This document shows positions 1 through 5,617 of a DNA stretch of 7,134 bases, piece by piece. The notes beneath the pieces are model-generated. The model made no database searches. It was not told the origin of the DNA and worked only from the letters and a program-made list of their open reading frames with translations. The position numbers and the translations under genes are program-made. Origin of the DNA: Methanobacteriaceae archaeon UBA349 (GTDB taxonomy: Archaea > Methanobacteriota > Methanobacteria > Methanobacteriales > Methanobacteriaceae). How positions within the stretch are numbered: the first letter of the stretch is position 1; each line of letters opens with the position of its first letter. The DNA lies in contig DAWK01000094.1 of the NCBI GenBank assembly GCA_002509745.1, positions 1 to 7,134 on the forward strand, read 5' to 3'.

Positions 1-173
1 CCTTCTAAAACAATATCCATTAAAATAAGTTCTGGGTGGTGTTCTAATGCTAGTTCAATTGCTTCCTGACCTGCTGGTGCTAATAATGGCTTGTAACCCC
101 ATATTTGGAGATTTGCCTCTAGTTCCATTGAAGTTAATGCTTCATCTTCCACAATAAGAATCTTTTTTTTCAT
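1..173 (-). CDS. Response regulator receiver domain, N-terminal part (cut by window edge)
   Basis: This is the first 57 codons of a CheY-like receiver domain, which accepts a phosphoryl group from a histidine kinase in the cytoplasm. The start MKKKILIVEDEA is the usual beta-1 strand followed by the acidic pocket (E9, D10, E11). The segment LILMDIVLE carries D53, the expected phosphoacceptor aspartate. The following WGY and AGQEAIELA stretches fit the helix 1/helix 2 region. The gene runs off the left edge, so the conserved Thr/Ser and Lys, and any output domain, cannot be seen. In methanogens such proteins are often stand-alone receivers or receivers joined to PAS/kinase modules, which cannot be settled here. 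A G-rich GGTGGGGG run lies just before the ATG and may serve as its ribosome binding site. It points the same way as aroC, 393 bases away, so co-transcription is unlikely. Confidence 0.88.
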   Translation of the reverse strand, partial: MKKKILIVEDEALTSMELEANLQIWGYKPLLAPAGQEAIELALEHHPELILMDIVLE

Positions 174-225
174 GGTCCCCCACCAAGTCTATCTTGTCAC
201 TTTTAATCGTTAATTAATGATTATT

Positions 226-237
226 ATATTATAATAT
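226..237 (-). promoter_or_regulatory. Possible TATA box of the response regulator (palindromic AT element)
   Basis: ATATTATAATAT is a perfect 12-bp palindrome located 53-64 bases upstream of the response-regulator ATG. On the minus strand it resembles an archaeal TATA box and would place the transcription start roughly 30 bases before the start codon. In sequence this AT-rich such elements occur by chance, so the assignment is weak. Confidence 0.25.
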
Positions 238-274
238 TGAAAATAGCATAACAAAACTAATTTATTATCATAAT

Positions 275-309
275 ATGGTTATTTTAATTGATTTAACTTA
301 TTTAACCAT
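275..309. repeat. Inverted repeat ATGGTTA / TAACCAT
   Basis: Two perfect 7-bp arms (275-281 and 303-309) flank a 21-base spacer. The arms contain G/C pairs, unlike most of the surrounding sequence, so this is less likely to be simple AT background. It lies about 100 bases upstream of the response-regulator start and next to a second inverted repeat at 316-354. A two-half-site operator is possible; no function is shown. Confidence 0.35.
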
Positions 310-315
310 CAAAAT

Positions 316-354
316 AAGTATTATTCAAATATATTATTGATTTTAATAATACTT
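316..354. repeat. Imperfect hairpin AAGTATTATT...AATAATACTT
   Basis: The outer arms (316-325 and 345-354) are a perfect 10-bp inverted repeat. After one C/T mismatch (326/344), four more pairs follow (327-330 with 340-343), giving 14 of 15 paired positions around a 9-base loop. It could be an operator for the leftward response regulator or an RNA hairpin. The mostly A/T arms lower its significance. Confidence 0.4.
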
Positions 355-398
355 TATAATCGAGTTTGTATCCATTATTTAAAAGTTTTACTATATCA

Positions 399-486
399 TT
401 ATATATTTATTTTAAATTAGATTAGTATTTTTGCTCAAATATAATGGCTATGGAGGTATTGGGACCTATTTAGTTCTTATTTTTTT
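399..486 (+). promoter_or_regulatory. Possible short transcription unit: TATA-like element to T7 run
   Basis: TTATATAT at 399-406 resembles an archaeal TATA box. A start about 25 bases downstream would be near 428. The following 50 or so bases include the only GC-richer patch in the spacer, with a small AGGT/ACCT stem (454-457 and 464-467), and end in a run of seven T (480-486), the kind of T-tract that ends archaeal transcripts. A nine-codon ORF (MAMEVLGPI, 444-473) sits inside but has no Shine-Dalgarno. This could encode a small RNA, or be chance. Confidence 0.2.
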
Positions 487-566
487 AAAATTAATCAAAA
501 GTAATATGATGAATAGGTTAATGTGTGTAATAATCATTGTAAATAGAATATTAGAAAATAAAATGA

Positions 567-1655
567 TTAAATCTGGCAGGGGTGAATAAATCCACTTCTA
601 ATCAGGTGATCTACCATTAACATGGCCACTGTGGCTTCTGCAACGGGAACAACTCGTGGACAGATGCACGGATCATGCCGGCCTTTTATTTCTATTTCAG
701 CATCTTCCATTGATTCTAAATCAACAGTTTTCTGTAATGTAGAAATGGATGGTGTAGGTTTAACAGCCATGCGTAGTATTATGGGCATCCCATTGCTCAT
801 ACCTCCTAAAATACCTCCTGAGGTGTTGGTAGTTGTTTTAACTTTTCCATCATCTAAATAATACTCATCATTTATTTCTTTAGCAGTATATTCCGGAACC
901 TTAAACCCAAATCCTATTTCTACTCCTTTTACTGATCCAATTCCCATTAAAGCCCCGGCCAAATCAGCATCTAGTTTTCCAAAAACTGGTTCTCCCAGCC
1001 CAGCAGGAACTCCTAAAACAATGGTTTCTACTATTCCACCCACAGAATTTCCTTCTTTTTTTGTATCAAGTATAAGTTTTTCCATCTTTTGGGCCGCTGC
1101 ATTATCTGCACAGCGAACAGGATTGGTTTGTGAATATTCTTCAATTAGATTTAAGTTAACAGTATCTGCGGTTATTTTTCCTACTTGAGTTACATGGCCC
1201 ACAACTTTAATGTCCAGTGTCTCTAAAATCTTTTTGGCCACTGCACCACCAATTACATGGCCTATGGTGTTTCTACCACTTCCTCTGCCACCGCCTCGGT
1301 AATCATAAGTTCCATAACGACTAATCCAGCAGTAGTCGCCATGCCCTGGTCGTGGCTTATTTTTCAAATTGGCATAAGCAGATGAATCAGCGTCTTTATT
1401 ATAAACTACAGCAGTAATCGGTGTTCCATCAGTTTTACCTTCAAATATGCCTGAAAGAACCTCTACTTTGTCAGTTTCCCCACGGGATGTGGTAAGCTGG
1501 CTTGTCCCGGGCCTTCTCTTGTTTAATTCAATTTGAATATCGTTTTCACTTAACTCCAGTCCTGCGGGGCATCCATCTACTACTGCACCCAGAGCCCGCC
1601 CATGGCTAGAACCAAATGTAGTAACAGCGAACATTTTTCCAGTGGTGTTTCCCAT
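567..1655 (-). CDS. aroC: Chorismate synthase
   Basis: Chorismate synthase converts 5-enolpyruvylshikimate 3-phosphate to chorismate with reduced FMN, the last common step to phenylalanine, tyrosine and tryptophan. The 362-residue protein has the family's normal length and features throughout. It opens with [15 protein letters not shown], then SSHG with H18 as the first catalytic histidine. [14 protein letters not shown] (47-60) is the phosphate/substrate arginine region. RPGHGDYCW holds H105, the second catalytic histidine. [18 protein letters not shown] (117-134) is the FMN-binding signature. [16 protein letters not shown] near the C-terminus holds D328, the catalytic aspartate. The usual GESHG reads GSSHG here (S16). 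GTGA four bases before the ATG supports this start. The upstream acetyltransferase gene is on the same strand but 237 bases away, so aroC probably has its own promoter; I found no clear TATA box. Confidence 0.98.
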   Translation of the reverse strand: MGNTTGKMFAVTTFGSSHGRALGAVVDGCPAGLELSENDIQIELNKRRPGTSQLTTSRGETDKVEVLSGIFEGKTDGTPITAVVYNKDADSSAYANLKNKPRPGHGDYCWISRYGTYDYRGGGRGSGRNTIGHVIGGAVAKKILETLDIKVVGHVTQVGKITADTVNLNLIEEYSQTNPVRCADNAAAQKMEKLILDTKKEGNSVGGIVETIVLGVPAGLGEPVFGKLDADLAGALMGIGSVKGVEIGFGFKVPEYTAKEINDEYYLDDGKVKTTTNTSGGILGGMSNGMPIILRMAVKPTPSISTLQKTVDLESMEDAEIEIKGRHDPCICPRVVPVAEATVAMLMVDHLIRSGFIHPCQI

Positions 1656-1790
1656 ATACTCACGTCCATAATAGTTAATTGGTGATTTAGATTAATTTTA
1701 CTCAATTAATACTTGTTAGTCATGTATTTTAAGTAATATGTTTTAATTTAAATAATTAAATTATTTTATATTTAATACAAGTTAGATTTT

Positions 1791-1811
1791 ATTAATTAAG
1801 CTTTAATTAAT
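1791..1811. repeat. Inverted repeat ATTAATTAA / TTAATTAAT with 3-base loop
   Basis: Perfect 9-bp arms (1791-1799 and 1803-1811) surround GCT, in the spacer between the acetyltransferase 3' end and aroC. The arms are purely A/T and each is itself close to palindromic. No T-run follows on the minus strand, so I do not call it a terminator. It could be a protein site or simply a product of the TTAATTAA-rich background. Confidence 0.25.
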
Positions 1812-1892
1812 TTATTGAATTTTTTGATTTGAATTAATTAGAGGAAATCTTGTATTTGAACAAATTCAGATTAAGAATAGTAAATTCATAAG

Positions 1893-2423
1893 CTAATCTT
1901 TAAAATAATCTTCCTTAATAATAGAATATAATGCTTTATTATAAATTTTACCAGATTTTATAACGCTATTTCGCATTATACCTTCTAAAATAAATCCATT
2001 TTTTTCTAAAACTTTTCTAGAAGCAATATTGTGGCCAAAAGGTGTGGAAAATATTCTTTCCAGCTTTAAATTATCGAACCCATATTTTAAAAGTCCTTTT
2101 AATGCAGAAGAAGTGATTCCCTGGCTCCAGTATTCCTCAGCTATCCAGTAACCTGCTTCGGCAGATATTCTCTCAATATCTCTTCCAACTTCTAGACCTA
2201 CTCCTCCCACGACCTCATTATTTATTGTTATTGCAAAATTATGGGTTTTATTACTCATTTTGGAGAGTTTCAACCATTCTTCTCCTTTCTTCATGGTGTA
2301 AGGGTTGGGAAATGAATCACGCATATTATTGGATATTTTAGGATTATTGGCATACTTAACTAAATTCGGGAGATCAGAACGTTGCCATTTTCGCAATATG
2401 CATTTTTCACACTCAATTATCAT
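1893..2423 (-). CDS. GNAT-family N-acetyltransferase, RimJ/RimL-like
   Basis: This 176-residue protein belongs to the acetyl-CoA-dependent GNAT superfamily, in the group that includes RimJ, RimL and many uncharacterised amino-group acetyltransferases. The N-terminal beta strand leads into LRKWQRSDLPNLVKYANNP (10-28), typical of this group. The acceptor-side strand is at about 63-78 (NFAITINNEVVGGVGL). The hallmark AGYWIAEEYWSQGITSSAL (90-108) supplies the acetyl-CoA pyrophosphate loop, followed by a helix. The C-terminal segment has N132, A134, S135 and KVLEKNGFILEG (137-148), the conserved N-x-x-S and GF-x-x-EG elements. The substrate cannot be predicted; ribosomal-protein N-termini, small amines or antibiotics are all possible. 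GAGG lies ten bases before the ATG. The gene diverges from the endonuclease III relative, and by eye it is somewhat more AT-rich than aroC or hemB, so it may be an accessory gene. Confidence 0.9.
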   Translation of the reverse strand: MIIECEKCILRKWQRSDLPNLVKYANNPKISNNMRDSFPNPYTMKKGEEWLKLSKMSNKTHNFAITINNEVVGGVGLEVGRDIERISAEAGYWIAEEYWSQGITSSALKGLLKYGFDNLKLERIFSTPFGHNIASRKVLEKNGFILEGIMRNSVIKSGKIYNKALYSIIKEDYFKD

Positions 2424-2528
2424 TTCTAAAATTCCTCTTTTAATTTTTTTAATATTCTAATATTTTCTTAATAAATTAAATTATTTAGTAAATTCATTTA
2501 TTTAATTAAATTTTATAAATGGATATAG

Positions 2529-2536
2529 TTTATATA
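2529..2536 (+). promoter_or_regulatory. TATA box of the endonuclease III-like gene
   Basis: TTTATATA is an exact match to the core archaeal TATA consensus. A transcription start about 25 bases downstream would fall near 2558-2560, giving a leader of roughly 26 bases to the ATG at 2585. The element lies inside the longest open frame (from 2519), which argues that the ATGs at 2519 and 2537 are not translated. Confidence 0.55.
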
Positions 2537-2571
2537 ATGTTTTTTAGAAGTTATATTATGATAAAAAGACC

Positions 2572-2575
2572 AGGT
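2572..2575 (+). promoter_or_regulatory. Ribosome binding site that selects the 2585 start
   Basis: AGGT lies nine bases before the ATG at 2585. The in-frame ATGs at 2519, 2537 and 2558 have only AT-rich sequence before them (the last has a weak AGAAG). Together with the TATA box at 2529-2536 this points to 2585 as the translation start. Confidence 0.5.
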
Positions 2576-2584
2576 AGACAACTG

Positions 2585-3265
2585 ATGGATATCTATGAGA
2601 AATTATTCTCTCTCTATGGTCCACAGGGTTGGTGGCCTTTAATGGGTTTTCAGGGCGATAATCCTACTAAAACTGGATCTATAAAAGGATATCATCCTGA
2701 AGATTATGATTTGCCTCAAACTGATAATCAGAGATTCGAAATCATGTTAGGTGCCATTTTGACCCAGAATACCGCATGGACTTCTGCAGAAAAGGCTCTA
2801 AAAAACCTCTATGAATTAAGAGCCATCAATCCAGAAAAAATAATTAATATTGATTTGAATGATCTAAAAGAGGCCATTCGATGTGCAGGATTTTTAAATC
2901 AAAAATCGGTTTATATTCAAGAAGTTGCAAAATTTTTCATAGGTCTAAATGGTGCTGTTCCAATTAGAAAAGAGATATTAACTGTAAAAGGGGTGGGGGA
3001 GGAAACAGCGGATTCAATTCTTCTCTATGCCTATAAACAACCTGAATTTGTGGTCGATGCCTACACAAAGAGAATATTTTATCATCTGGGCCTTATTGGG
3101 GAGAATGCCAAATATCATGAGGTCAAGAAATTATTTGAATCTAATTTGCCTTGTGATGTCCCGATTTTCCAGGAATATCATGCTCTTATTGTGGAGCATG
3201 CTAAAAGATATTATCAGAAAAAGCCTTATGGTGTGGATAATCCTTTAATGGAATTAAGGAAATAA
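2585..3265 (+). CDS. Endonuclease III-related HhH-GPD protein lacking the Fe-S cluster ligands
   Basis: This belongs to the HhH-GPD DNA glycosylase superfamily, in the group of endonuclease III relatives that archaea and some thermophilic bacteria carry besides true Nth (COG2231-like). Taken from 2585 it has 226 residues and starts [18 protein letters not shown]; the longer frame from 2519 adds 22 residues that overlap the TATA box. [15 protein letters not shown] (51-65) matches the glycosylase core segment with its Q-N pair. [16 protein letters not shown] (134-149) is the helix-hairpin-helix. D158 in VVDAYTKRI is the catalytic aspartate. The lysine used by Nth for beta-lyase chemistry is E140 here, so a monofunctional glycosylase is expected if it is active. 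The C-terminal [16 protein letters not shown] stretch aligns with the Fe-S loop, but all four cysteines are absent. Substrate unknown. It stands alone, divergent from the acetyltransferase. Confidence 0.88.
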   Translation: MDIYEKLFSLYGPQGWWPLMGFQGDNPTKTGSIKGYHPEDYDLPQTDNQRFEIMLGAILTQNTAWTSAEKALKNLYELRAINPEKIINIDLNDLKEAIRCAGFLNQKSVYIQEVAKFFIGLNGAVPIRKEILTVKGVGEETADSILLYAYKQPEFVVDAYTKRIFYHLGLIGENAKYHEVKKLFESNLPCDVPIFQEYHALIVEHAKRYYQKKPYGVDNPLMELRK

Positions 3266-3297
3266 TTAATTAAATAAATTGAATATTTACTAATTAG

Positions 3298-3304
3298 TTT
3301 TTTT
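3298..3304 (+). terminator. T-tract terminator after the endonuclease III-like gene
   Basis: A run of seven T lies 33 bases after the stop codon and before the hemB promoter. Archaeal intrinsic termination depends on such T-tracts without needing a GC-rich hairpin. Position and strand fit; the AT-rich background limits confidence. Confidence 0.4.
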
Positions 3305-3338
3305 ACTTAATTATAAATTGAATAAATTACTTAAAACA

Positions 3339-3346
3339 TTTTATAT
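3339..3346 (+). promoter_or_regulatory. TATA box of hemB
   Basis: TTTTATAT, preceded by AAAACA, lies about 45 bases before the hemB ATG. A start 25 or so bases downstream would fall near 3368-3370, leaving a leader just long enough for the AGGTGAT site at 3376-3382. Confidence 0.5.
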
Positions 3347-3375
3347 CCAATTTTAATTAATTTGCTTTATTAATC

Positions 3376-3382
3376 AGGTGAT
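3376..3382 (+). promoter_or_regulatory. Shine-Dalgarno of hemB
   Basis: AGGTGAT is fully complementary to the 3' end of archaeal 16S rRNA and sits five bases before the ATG at 3388, fixing that start. It is the strongest ribosome binding site in the window. Confidence 0.75.
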
Positions 3383-3387
3383 TTAAA

Positions 3388-4362
3388 ATGGAATTCCCCA
3401 TTACTAGAATGCGTCGTTTGAGAAAAAGTCCACAGATAAGAAATATTCTACGAGAAACAACTCTTAGAAAAGAGAACTTCATTTATCCTATGTTTGTAAA
3501 GGAAGACCTCAAAAAAGGCCAAGTAGAGCCTATTAAAACTATGCCTGGGGAAAACAGATTTTCTTTAAGTAGTGCCGTACAGGAAGCCAAACTTCTGGAA
3601 GAGAAAGGCCTATCATCCATACTATTATTTGGAATGCCTTCTAAAAAGGACCAGTATGGGACATCGGCCTTTGAGGAGAATGGAATTGTTCAAAGAGCTG
3701 TAAGGGAGATTAAGGAAGAGACGAATCTAGTGGTTATGACTGATGTCTGTCTTTGCCAGTACACTACTCATGGGCACTGTGGAATTATTGAAAATGACCA
3801 TATACTCAATGATGAATCTCTGGAAAACCTGGCCCGGACTGCCTTATCTCATGCAGAGGCAGGAGCTGATGTGGTGGCCCCTTCAGACATGATGGATGGT
3901 AGAGTGGAGGCTATAAGAGATTTACTTGATATTAACGAGTTTCAAGATACAATTATCATGTCTTATGCAGCCAAATACGCATCTGCTTTTTATGCACCAT
4001 TTAGGGAAGCAGTTTCCTCTGCTCCATCATTCGGTGATAGAAAAACATATCAAATGGATCCATCAAATGCACTGGAAGCATTAAGGGAAGCTGAACTTGA
4101 TTTAATGGAAGGGGCAGATATATTAATGGTTAAACCTGCTTTGTCCTATTTGGACATTATAAAATCAGTTAAAGACGAATTTAATGTTCCAACAGCAGCT
4201 TATAGTGTTAGTGGTGAGTATTCCATGCTTAAAGCAGGGATTGAAGCCGGATATCTAACTGAAGATGCAATATTTGAGTCCATACTCTCTATTAAGCGTG
4301 CGGGGGCTGATTTAATAATTTCTAACTTTACTCCACACTTTTTAGAAATTTTAAAAAAATAA
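3388..4362 (+). CDS. hemB: Porphobilinogen synthase (delta-aminolevulinate dehydratase)
   Basis: The enzyme condenses two 5-aminolevulinate molecules into porphobilinogen, the first shared step of tetrapyrrole synthesis. In a methanogen this feeds coenzyme F430, corrinoids and siroheme. The 324 residues form a complete ALAD-fold TIM barrel. The N-terminal arm [18 protein letters not shown] (7-24) and FIYPMFVKE (31-39) are typical. [14 protein letters not shown] (119-132) carries C121, C123 and C131, the three-cysteine catalytic zinc site. APSDMMDGR (164-172) follows. The two substrate Schiff-base lysines are K196 in [17 protein letters not shown] and K249 in [10 protein letters not shown]. 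The phenylalanine/serine-rich [12 protein letters not shown] segment (214-225) fits the active-site lid. Start choice is firm because of the AGGTGAT site. It has its own TATA box and is separated from both neighbours by over 120 bases, so it is probably monocistronic; no glutamyl-tRNA reductase or other hem gene is adjacent. Confidence 0.98.
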   Translation: MEFPITRMRRLRKSPQIRNILRETTLRKENFIYPMFVKEDLKKGQVEPIKTMPGENRFSLSSAVQEAKLLEEKGLSSILLFGMPSKKDQYGTSAFEENGIVQRAVREIKEETNLVVMTDVCLCQYTTHGHCGIIENDHILNDESLENLARTALSHAEAGADVVAPSDMMDGRVEAIRDLLDINEFQDTIIMSYAAKYASAFYAPFREAVSSAPSFGDRKTYQMDPSNALEALREAELDLMEGADILMVKPALSYLDIIKSVKDEFNVPTAAYSVSGEYSMLKAGIEAGYLTEDAIFESILSIKRAGADLIISNFTPHFLEILKK

Positions 4363-4418
4363 GTACTAATAATAAATATATTATCAATTAATTAGTAATT
4401 TAAATTGATTTAATTGAC

Positions 4419-4439
4419 GAATATTAAGGTGAATATTAA
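4419..4439. repeat. Direct repeat GAATATTAA x2 upstream of the CitG-family gene
   Basis: Two identical 9-base copies (4419-4427 and 4431-4439) are spaced 12 bases start to start and separated by GGT. They lie about 35-55 bases upstream of the proposed TATA box at 4475-4482, a place where an archaeal activator could bind. Evidence is positional only. Confidence 0.25.
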
Positions 4440-4474
4440 TTATTTCAAAATAATTTATTAAATGGATTAATACA

Positions 4475-4482
4475 TTTATAAT
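4475..4482 (+). promoter_or_regulatory. Probable TATA box of the CitG-family gene
   Basis: TTTATAAT fits the archaeal TATA pattern and would place the transcription start near 4503-4505. That leaves about 10-13 bases to the ATG at 4516, a short leader that would contain the GTGAT ribosome binding site. Confidence 0.4.
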
Positions 4483-4506
4483 AATCTTTAAATAACCAAA
4501 AAACGA

Positions 4507-4511
4507 GTGAT
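4507..4511 (+). promoter_or_regulatory. Ribosome binding site that selects the 4516 start
   Basis: GTGAT, complementary to the archaeal 16S tail, lies four bases before the ATG at 4516. The same GTG could be read as an in-frame start adding three residues, but using it as ribosome binding site matches the spacing seen before aroC (GTGA plus four bases). Confidence 0.55.
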
Positions 4512-4515
4512 AACT

Positions 4516-5430
4516 ATGGATCCAGATTATATTGCTAAATCCGCCCAGATTGCTTCGGTTCTGGAAGTTAGTGGCCATCCTAAACCAGGTAATGTTCACC
4601 GAACCCAGGATTTCCATGACATGGTATTTGAAGATTTTCTTATTAGTGGTGTGGTTATTGGGGATGTAATGCGTAAAGCTGCTTTAAGAGGTCAAAAGGC
4701 CAATGAAAATCTTGATTTTTCCCATATAAAACTGGGGGAATTGATACTAGATGCTGTGAAGGAAACAAATAAATGGGTGGATAATAACACTAATTTGGGA
4801 ATTATAATGATGTTAACACCACTATCTGCTGCTGCAGCCATGAATGATGATTTTTTCCATCTTAGAACCAATTTTACCAAAATAATGGCTTACACCACCC
4901 CTGAAGATGCAGTTAATCTATATAAATCAATAGCTCTGGCCGATGCTGGAGGTATGGGTGAGCGTGAGAATCTGGATGTTACCAGTGACCAGTCACAAAT
5001 TGAATTGCTGGAAAATAAAATAAATATGTTTGATATTTTAAAAATTTCGGCTGGCTGGGATCTTTTGGCCAGTGAATTAACCACTTCTATGCCAGTCACA
5101 TTCGAAACGGGTTTTCCAACTTTTAAACGGATACAAACTAATTATGGAATAAATTCTGCCACTGTACAAACATTTTTAACCATATTATCTCAATTTCCAG
5201 ATACATTAATCTCTAGAAAATATGGCCACCAAAAAGCCCAGCAAGTATCTCGTGATGCTAAAAAAATATTGGACCTGGGAGGCATACTAACTCCTGATGG
5301 TGAGAATGCCCTTAGAACGTTTGATAAAGAACTATCCCTTAATAACTTAAACCCCGGAACAACGGCAGATATAACTGCGGCATCCATAATGGTTGCATTT
5401 TTAAGCGATTACCAGAATTATAATGATTAA
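4516..5430 (+). CDS. CitG/MdcB-family protein (triphosphoribosyl-dephospho-CoA synthase-like)
   Basis: The 304-residue protein belongs to the CitG family, whose bacterial members join dephospho-CoA to the triphosphate-activated ribose of ATP, making the prosthetic-group precursor of citrate or malonate lyases. Family features are clear: the N-terminal [12 protein letters not shown] (17-28) with the PKPG motif, then FHDM (33-36) and [26 protein letters not shown] (91-108), the conserved N-x-G-x6-PL segment; [15 protein letters not shown] (141-155); and the C-terminal helix with [11 protein letters not shown]. Position 28 is His where bacterial CitG has Asp (PKPGLVD). Methanogens lack citrate lyase, and no citC, citD, citE, citF or citX relative is nearby, so the true product is probably another nucleotide-derived coenzyme intermediate. 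From memory, relatives occur in the archaeal-type C1 gene cluster of methylotrophic bacteria, which suggests tetrahydromethanopterin or methanofuran synthesis. Family membership is secure; the reaction is not. Confidence 0.88.
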   Translation: MDPDYIAKSAQIASVLEVSGHPKPGNVHRTQDFHDMVFEDFLISGVVIGDVMRKAALRGQKANENLDFSHIKLGELILDAVKETNKWVDNNTNLGIIMMLTPLSAAAAMNDDFFHLRTNFTKIMAYTTPEDAVNLYKSIALADAGGMGERENLDVTSDQSQIELLENKINMFDILKISAGWDLLASELTTSMPVTFETGFPTFKRIQTNYGINSATVQTFLTILSQFPDTLISRKYGHQKAQQVSRDAKKILDLGGILTPDGENALRTFDKELSLNNLNPGTTADITAASIMVAFLSDYQNYND

Positions 5431-5442
5431 TCCCTAAAGAAT

Positions 5443-5456
5443 TAATTTGCAAATTA
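5443..5456. repeat. Palindrome TAATTTGCAAATTA
   Basis: A perfect 14-bp palindrome begins 13 bases after the stop codon of the CitG-family gene. It has no loop and no T-run behind it, so it is not a convincing terminator. A dimeric regulator site for the downstream pheS is possible but it lies 160 bases from that start. Confidence 0.25.
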
Positions 5457-5556
5457 TTTCATGCTTATAAAAATTTATTAAAATTGAAATCATAAAATTA
5501 TTAGAATTCATAAAACTATAATTTTAAAAAAAATATTTAATTAATTATATTTACTT

Positions 5557-5588
5557 AATAACTAAGATAATAACTTAAATTAGTTATT
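5557..5588. repeat. Three AATAACT repeats upstream of pheS (two direct, one inverted)
   Basis: AATAACT occurs at 5557-5563 and 5569-5575 (12 bases apart), and its inverse AGTTATT at 5582-5588. The first copy extends to a perfect 9-bp inverted repeat with the last (AATAACTAA/TTAGTTATT, 14-base spacer); the second pairs with it over 7 bp (6-base spacer). The two pairings exclude each other. They lie 18-49 bases before the Shine-Dalgarno GGAG (5606-5609), so they are either in the pheS leader or overlap its promoter, the likely TATA being TTATAT at 5545-5550. Confidence 0.4.
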
Positions 5589-5617
5589 TTAATCCTAATT
5601 AAAATGGAGTCAATCAC

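Larger units (their letters stand above)
174..566. other. Gene-free AT-rich spacer between the response regulator and aroC
   Basis: I see no convincing coding region in these 393 bases on either strand; stops are dense in all frames. The region is very AT-rich except for a short GC-richer island at about 449-467. It holds a 12-bp palindrome (226-237), two inverted repeats (275-309 and 316-354), and a TATA-like element followed by a T7 run on the plus strand (399-406 and 480-486). Because both flanking genes read leftward, the left part should contain the response-regulator promoter and the right part the aroC 3' end. Confidence 0.7.

Noticed and set aside
431..475. GC-richer patch considered as a tRNA or gene remnant
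   Set aside because: It is too short, has no cloverleaf arms or T-loop, and neither strand translates into a recognisable peptide.
622..861. Plus-strand open frame of 79 codons
   Set aside because: It lies entirely antisense to aroC, whose protein is recognised with all its motifs, and its translation resembles nothing known.
1841..1890. Tiny plus-strand ORF from TTG at 1850 after GAGGAAATC
   Set aside because: Only 13 codons with a non-ATG start in the spacer behind the acetyltransferase gene; the SD-like string is probably coincidental.
3027..3248. Plus-strand open frame of 73 codons within the endonuclease III-like gene
   Set aside because: It is a frame-shifted reading of the HhH-GPD gene, starting without a ribosome binding site; the main frame has continuous homology.
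4384..4617. Minus-strand open frame of 77 codons
   Set aside because: It covers the promoter spacer and the start of the CitG-family gene on the other strand; the translation is low-complexity Ile/Asn-rich with no ribosome binding site.
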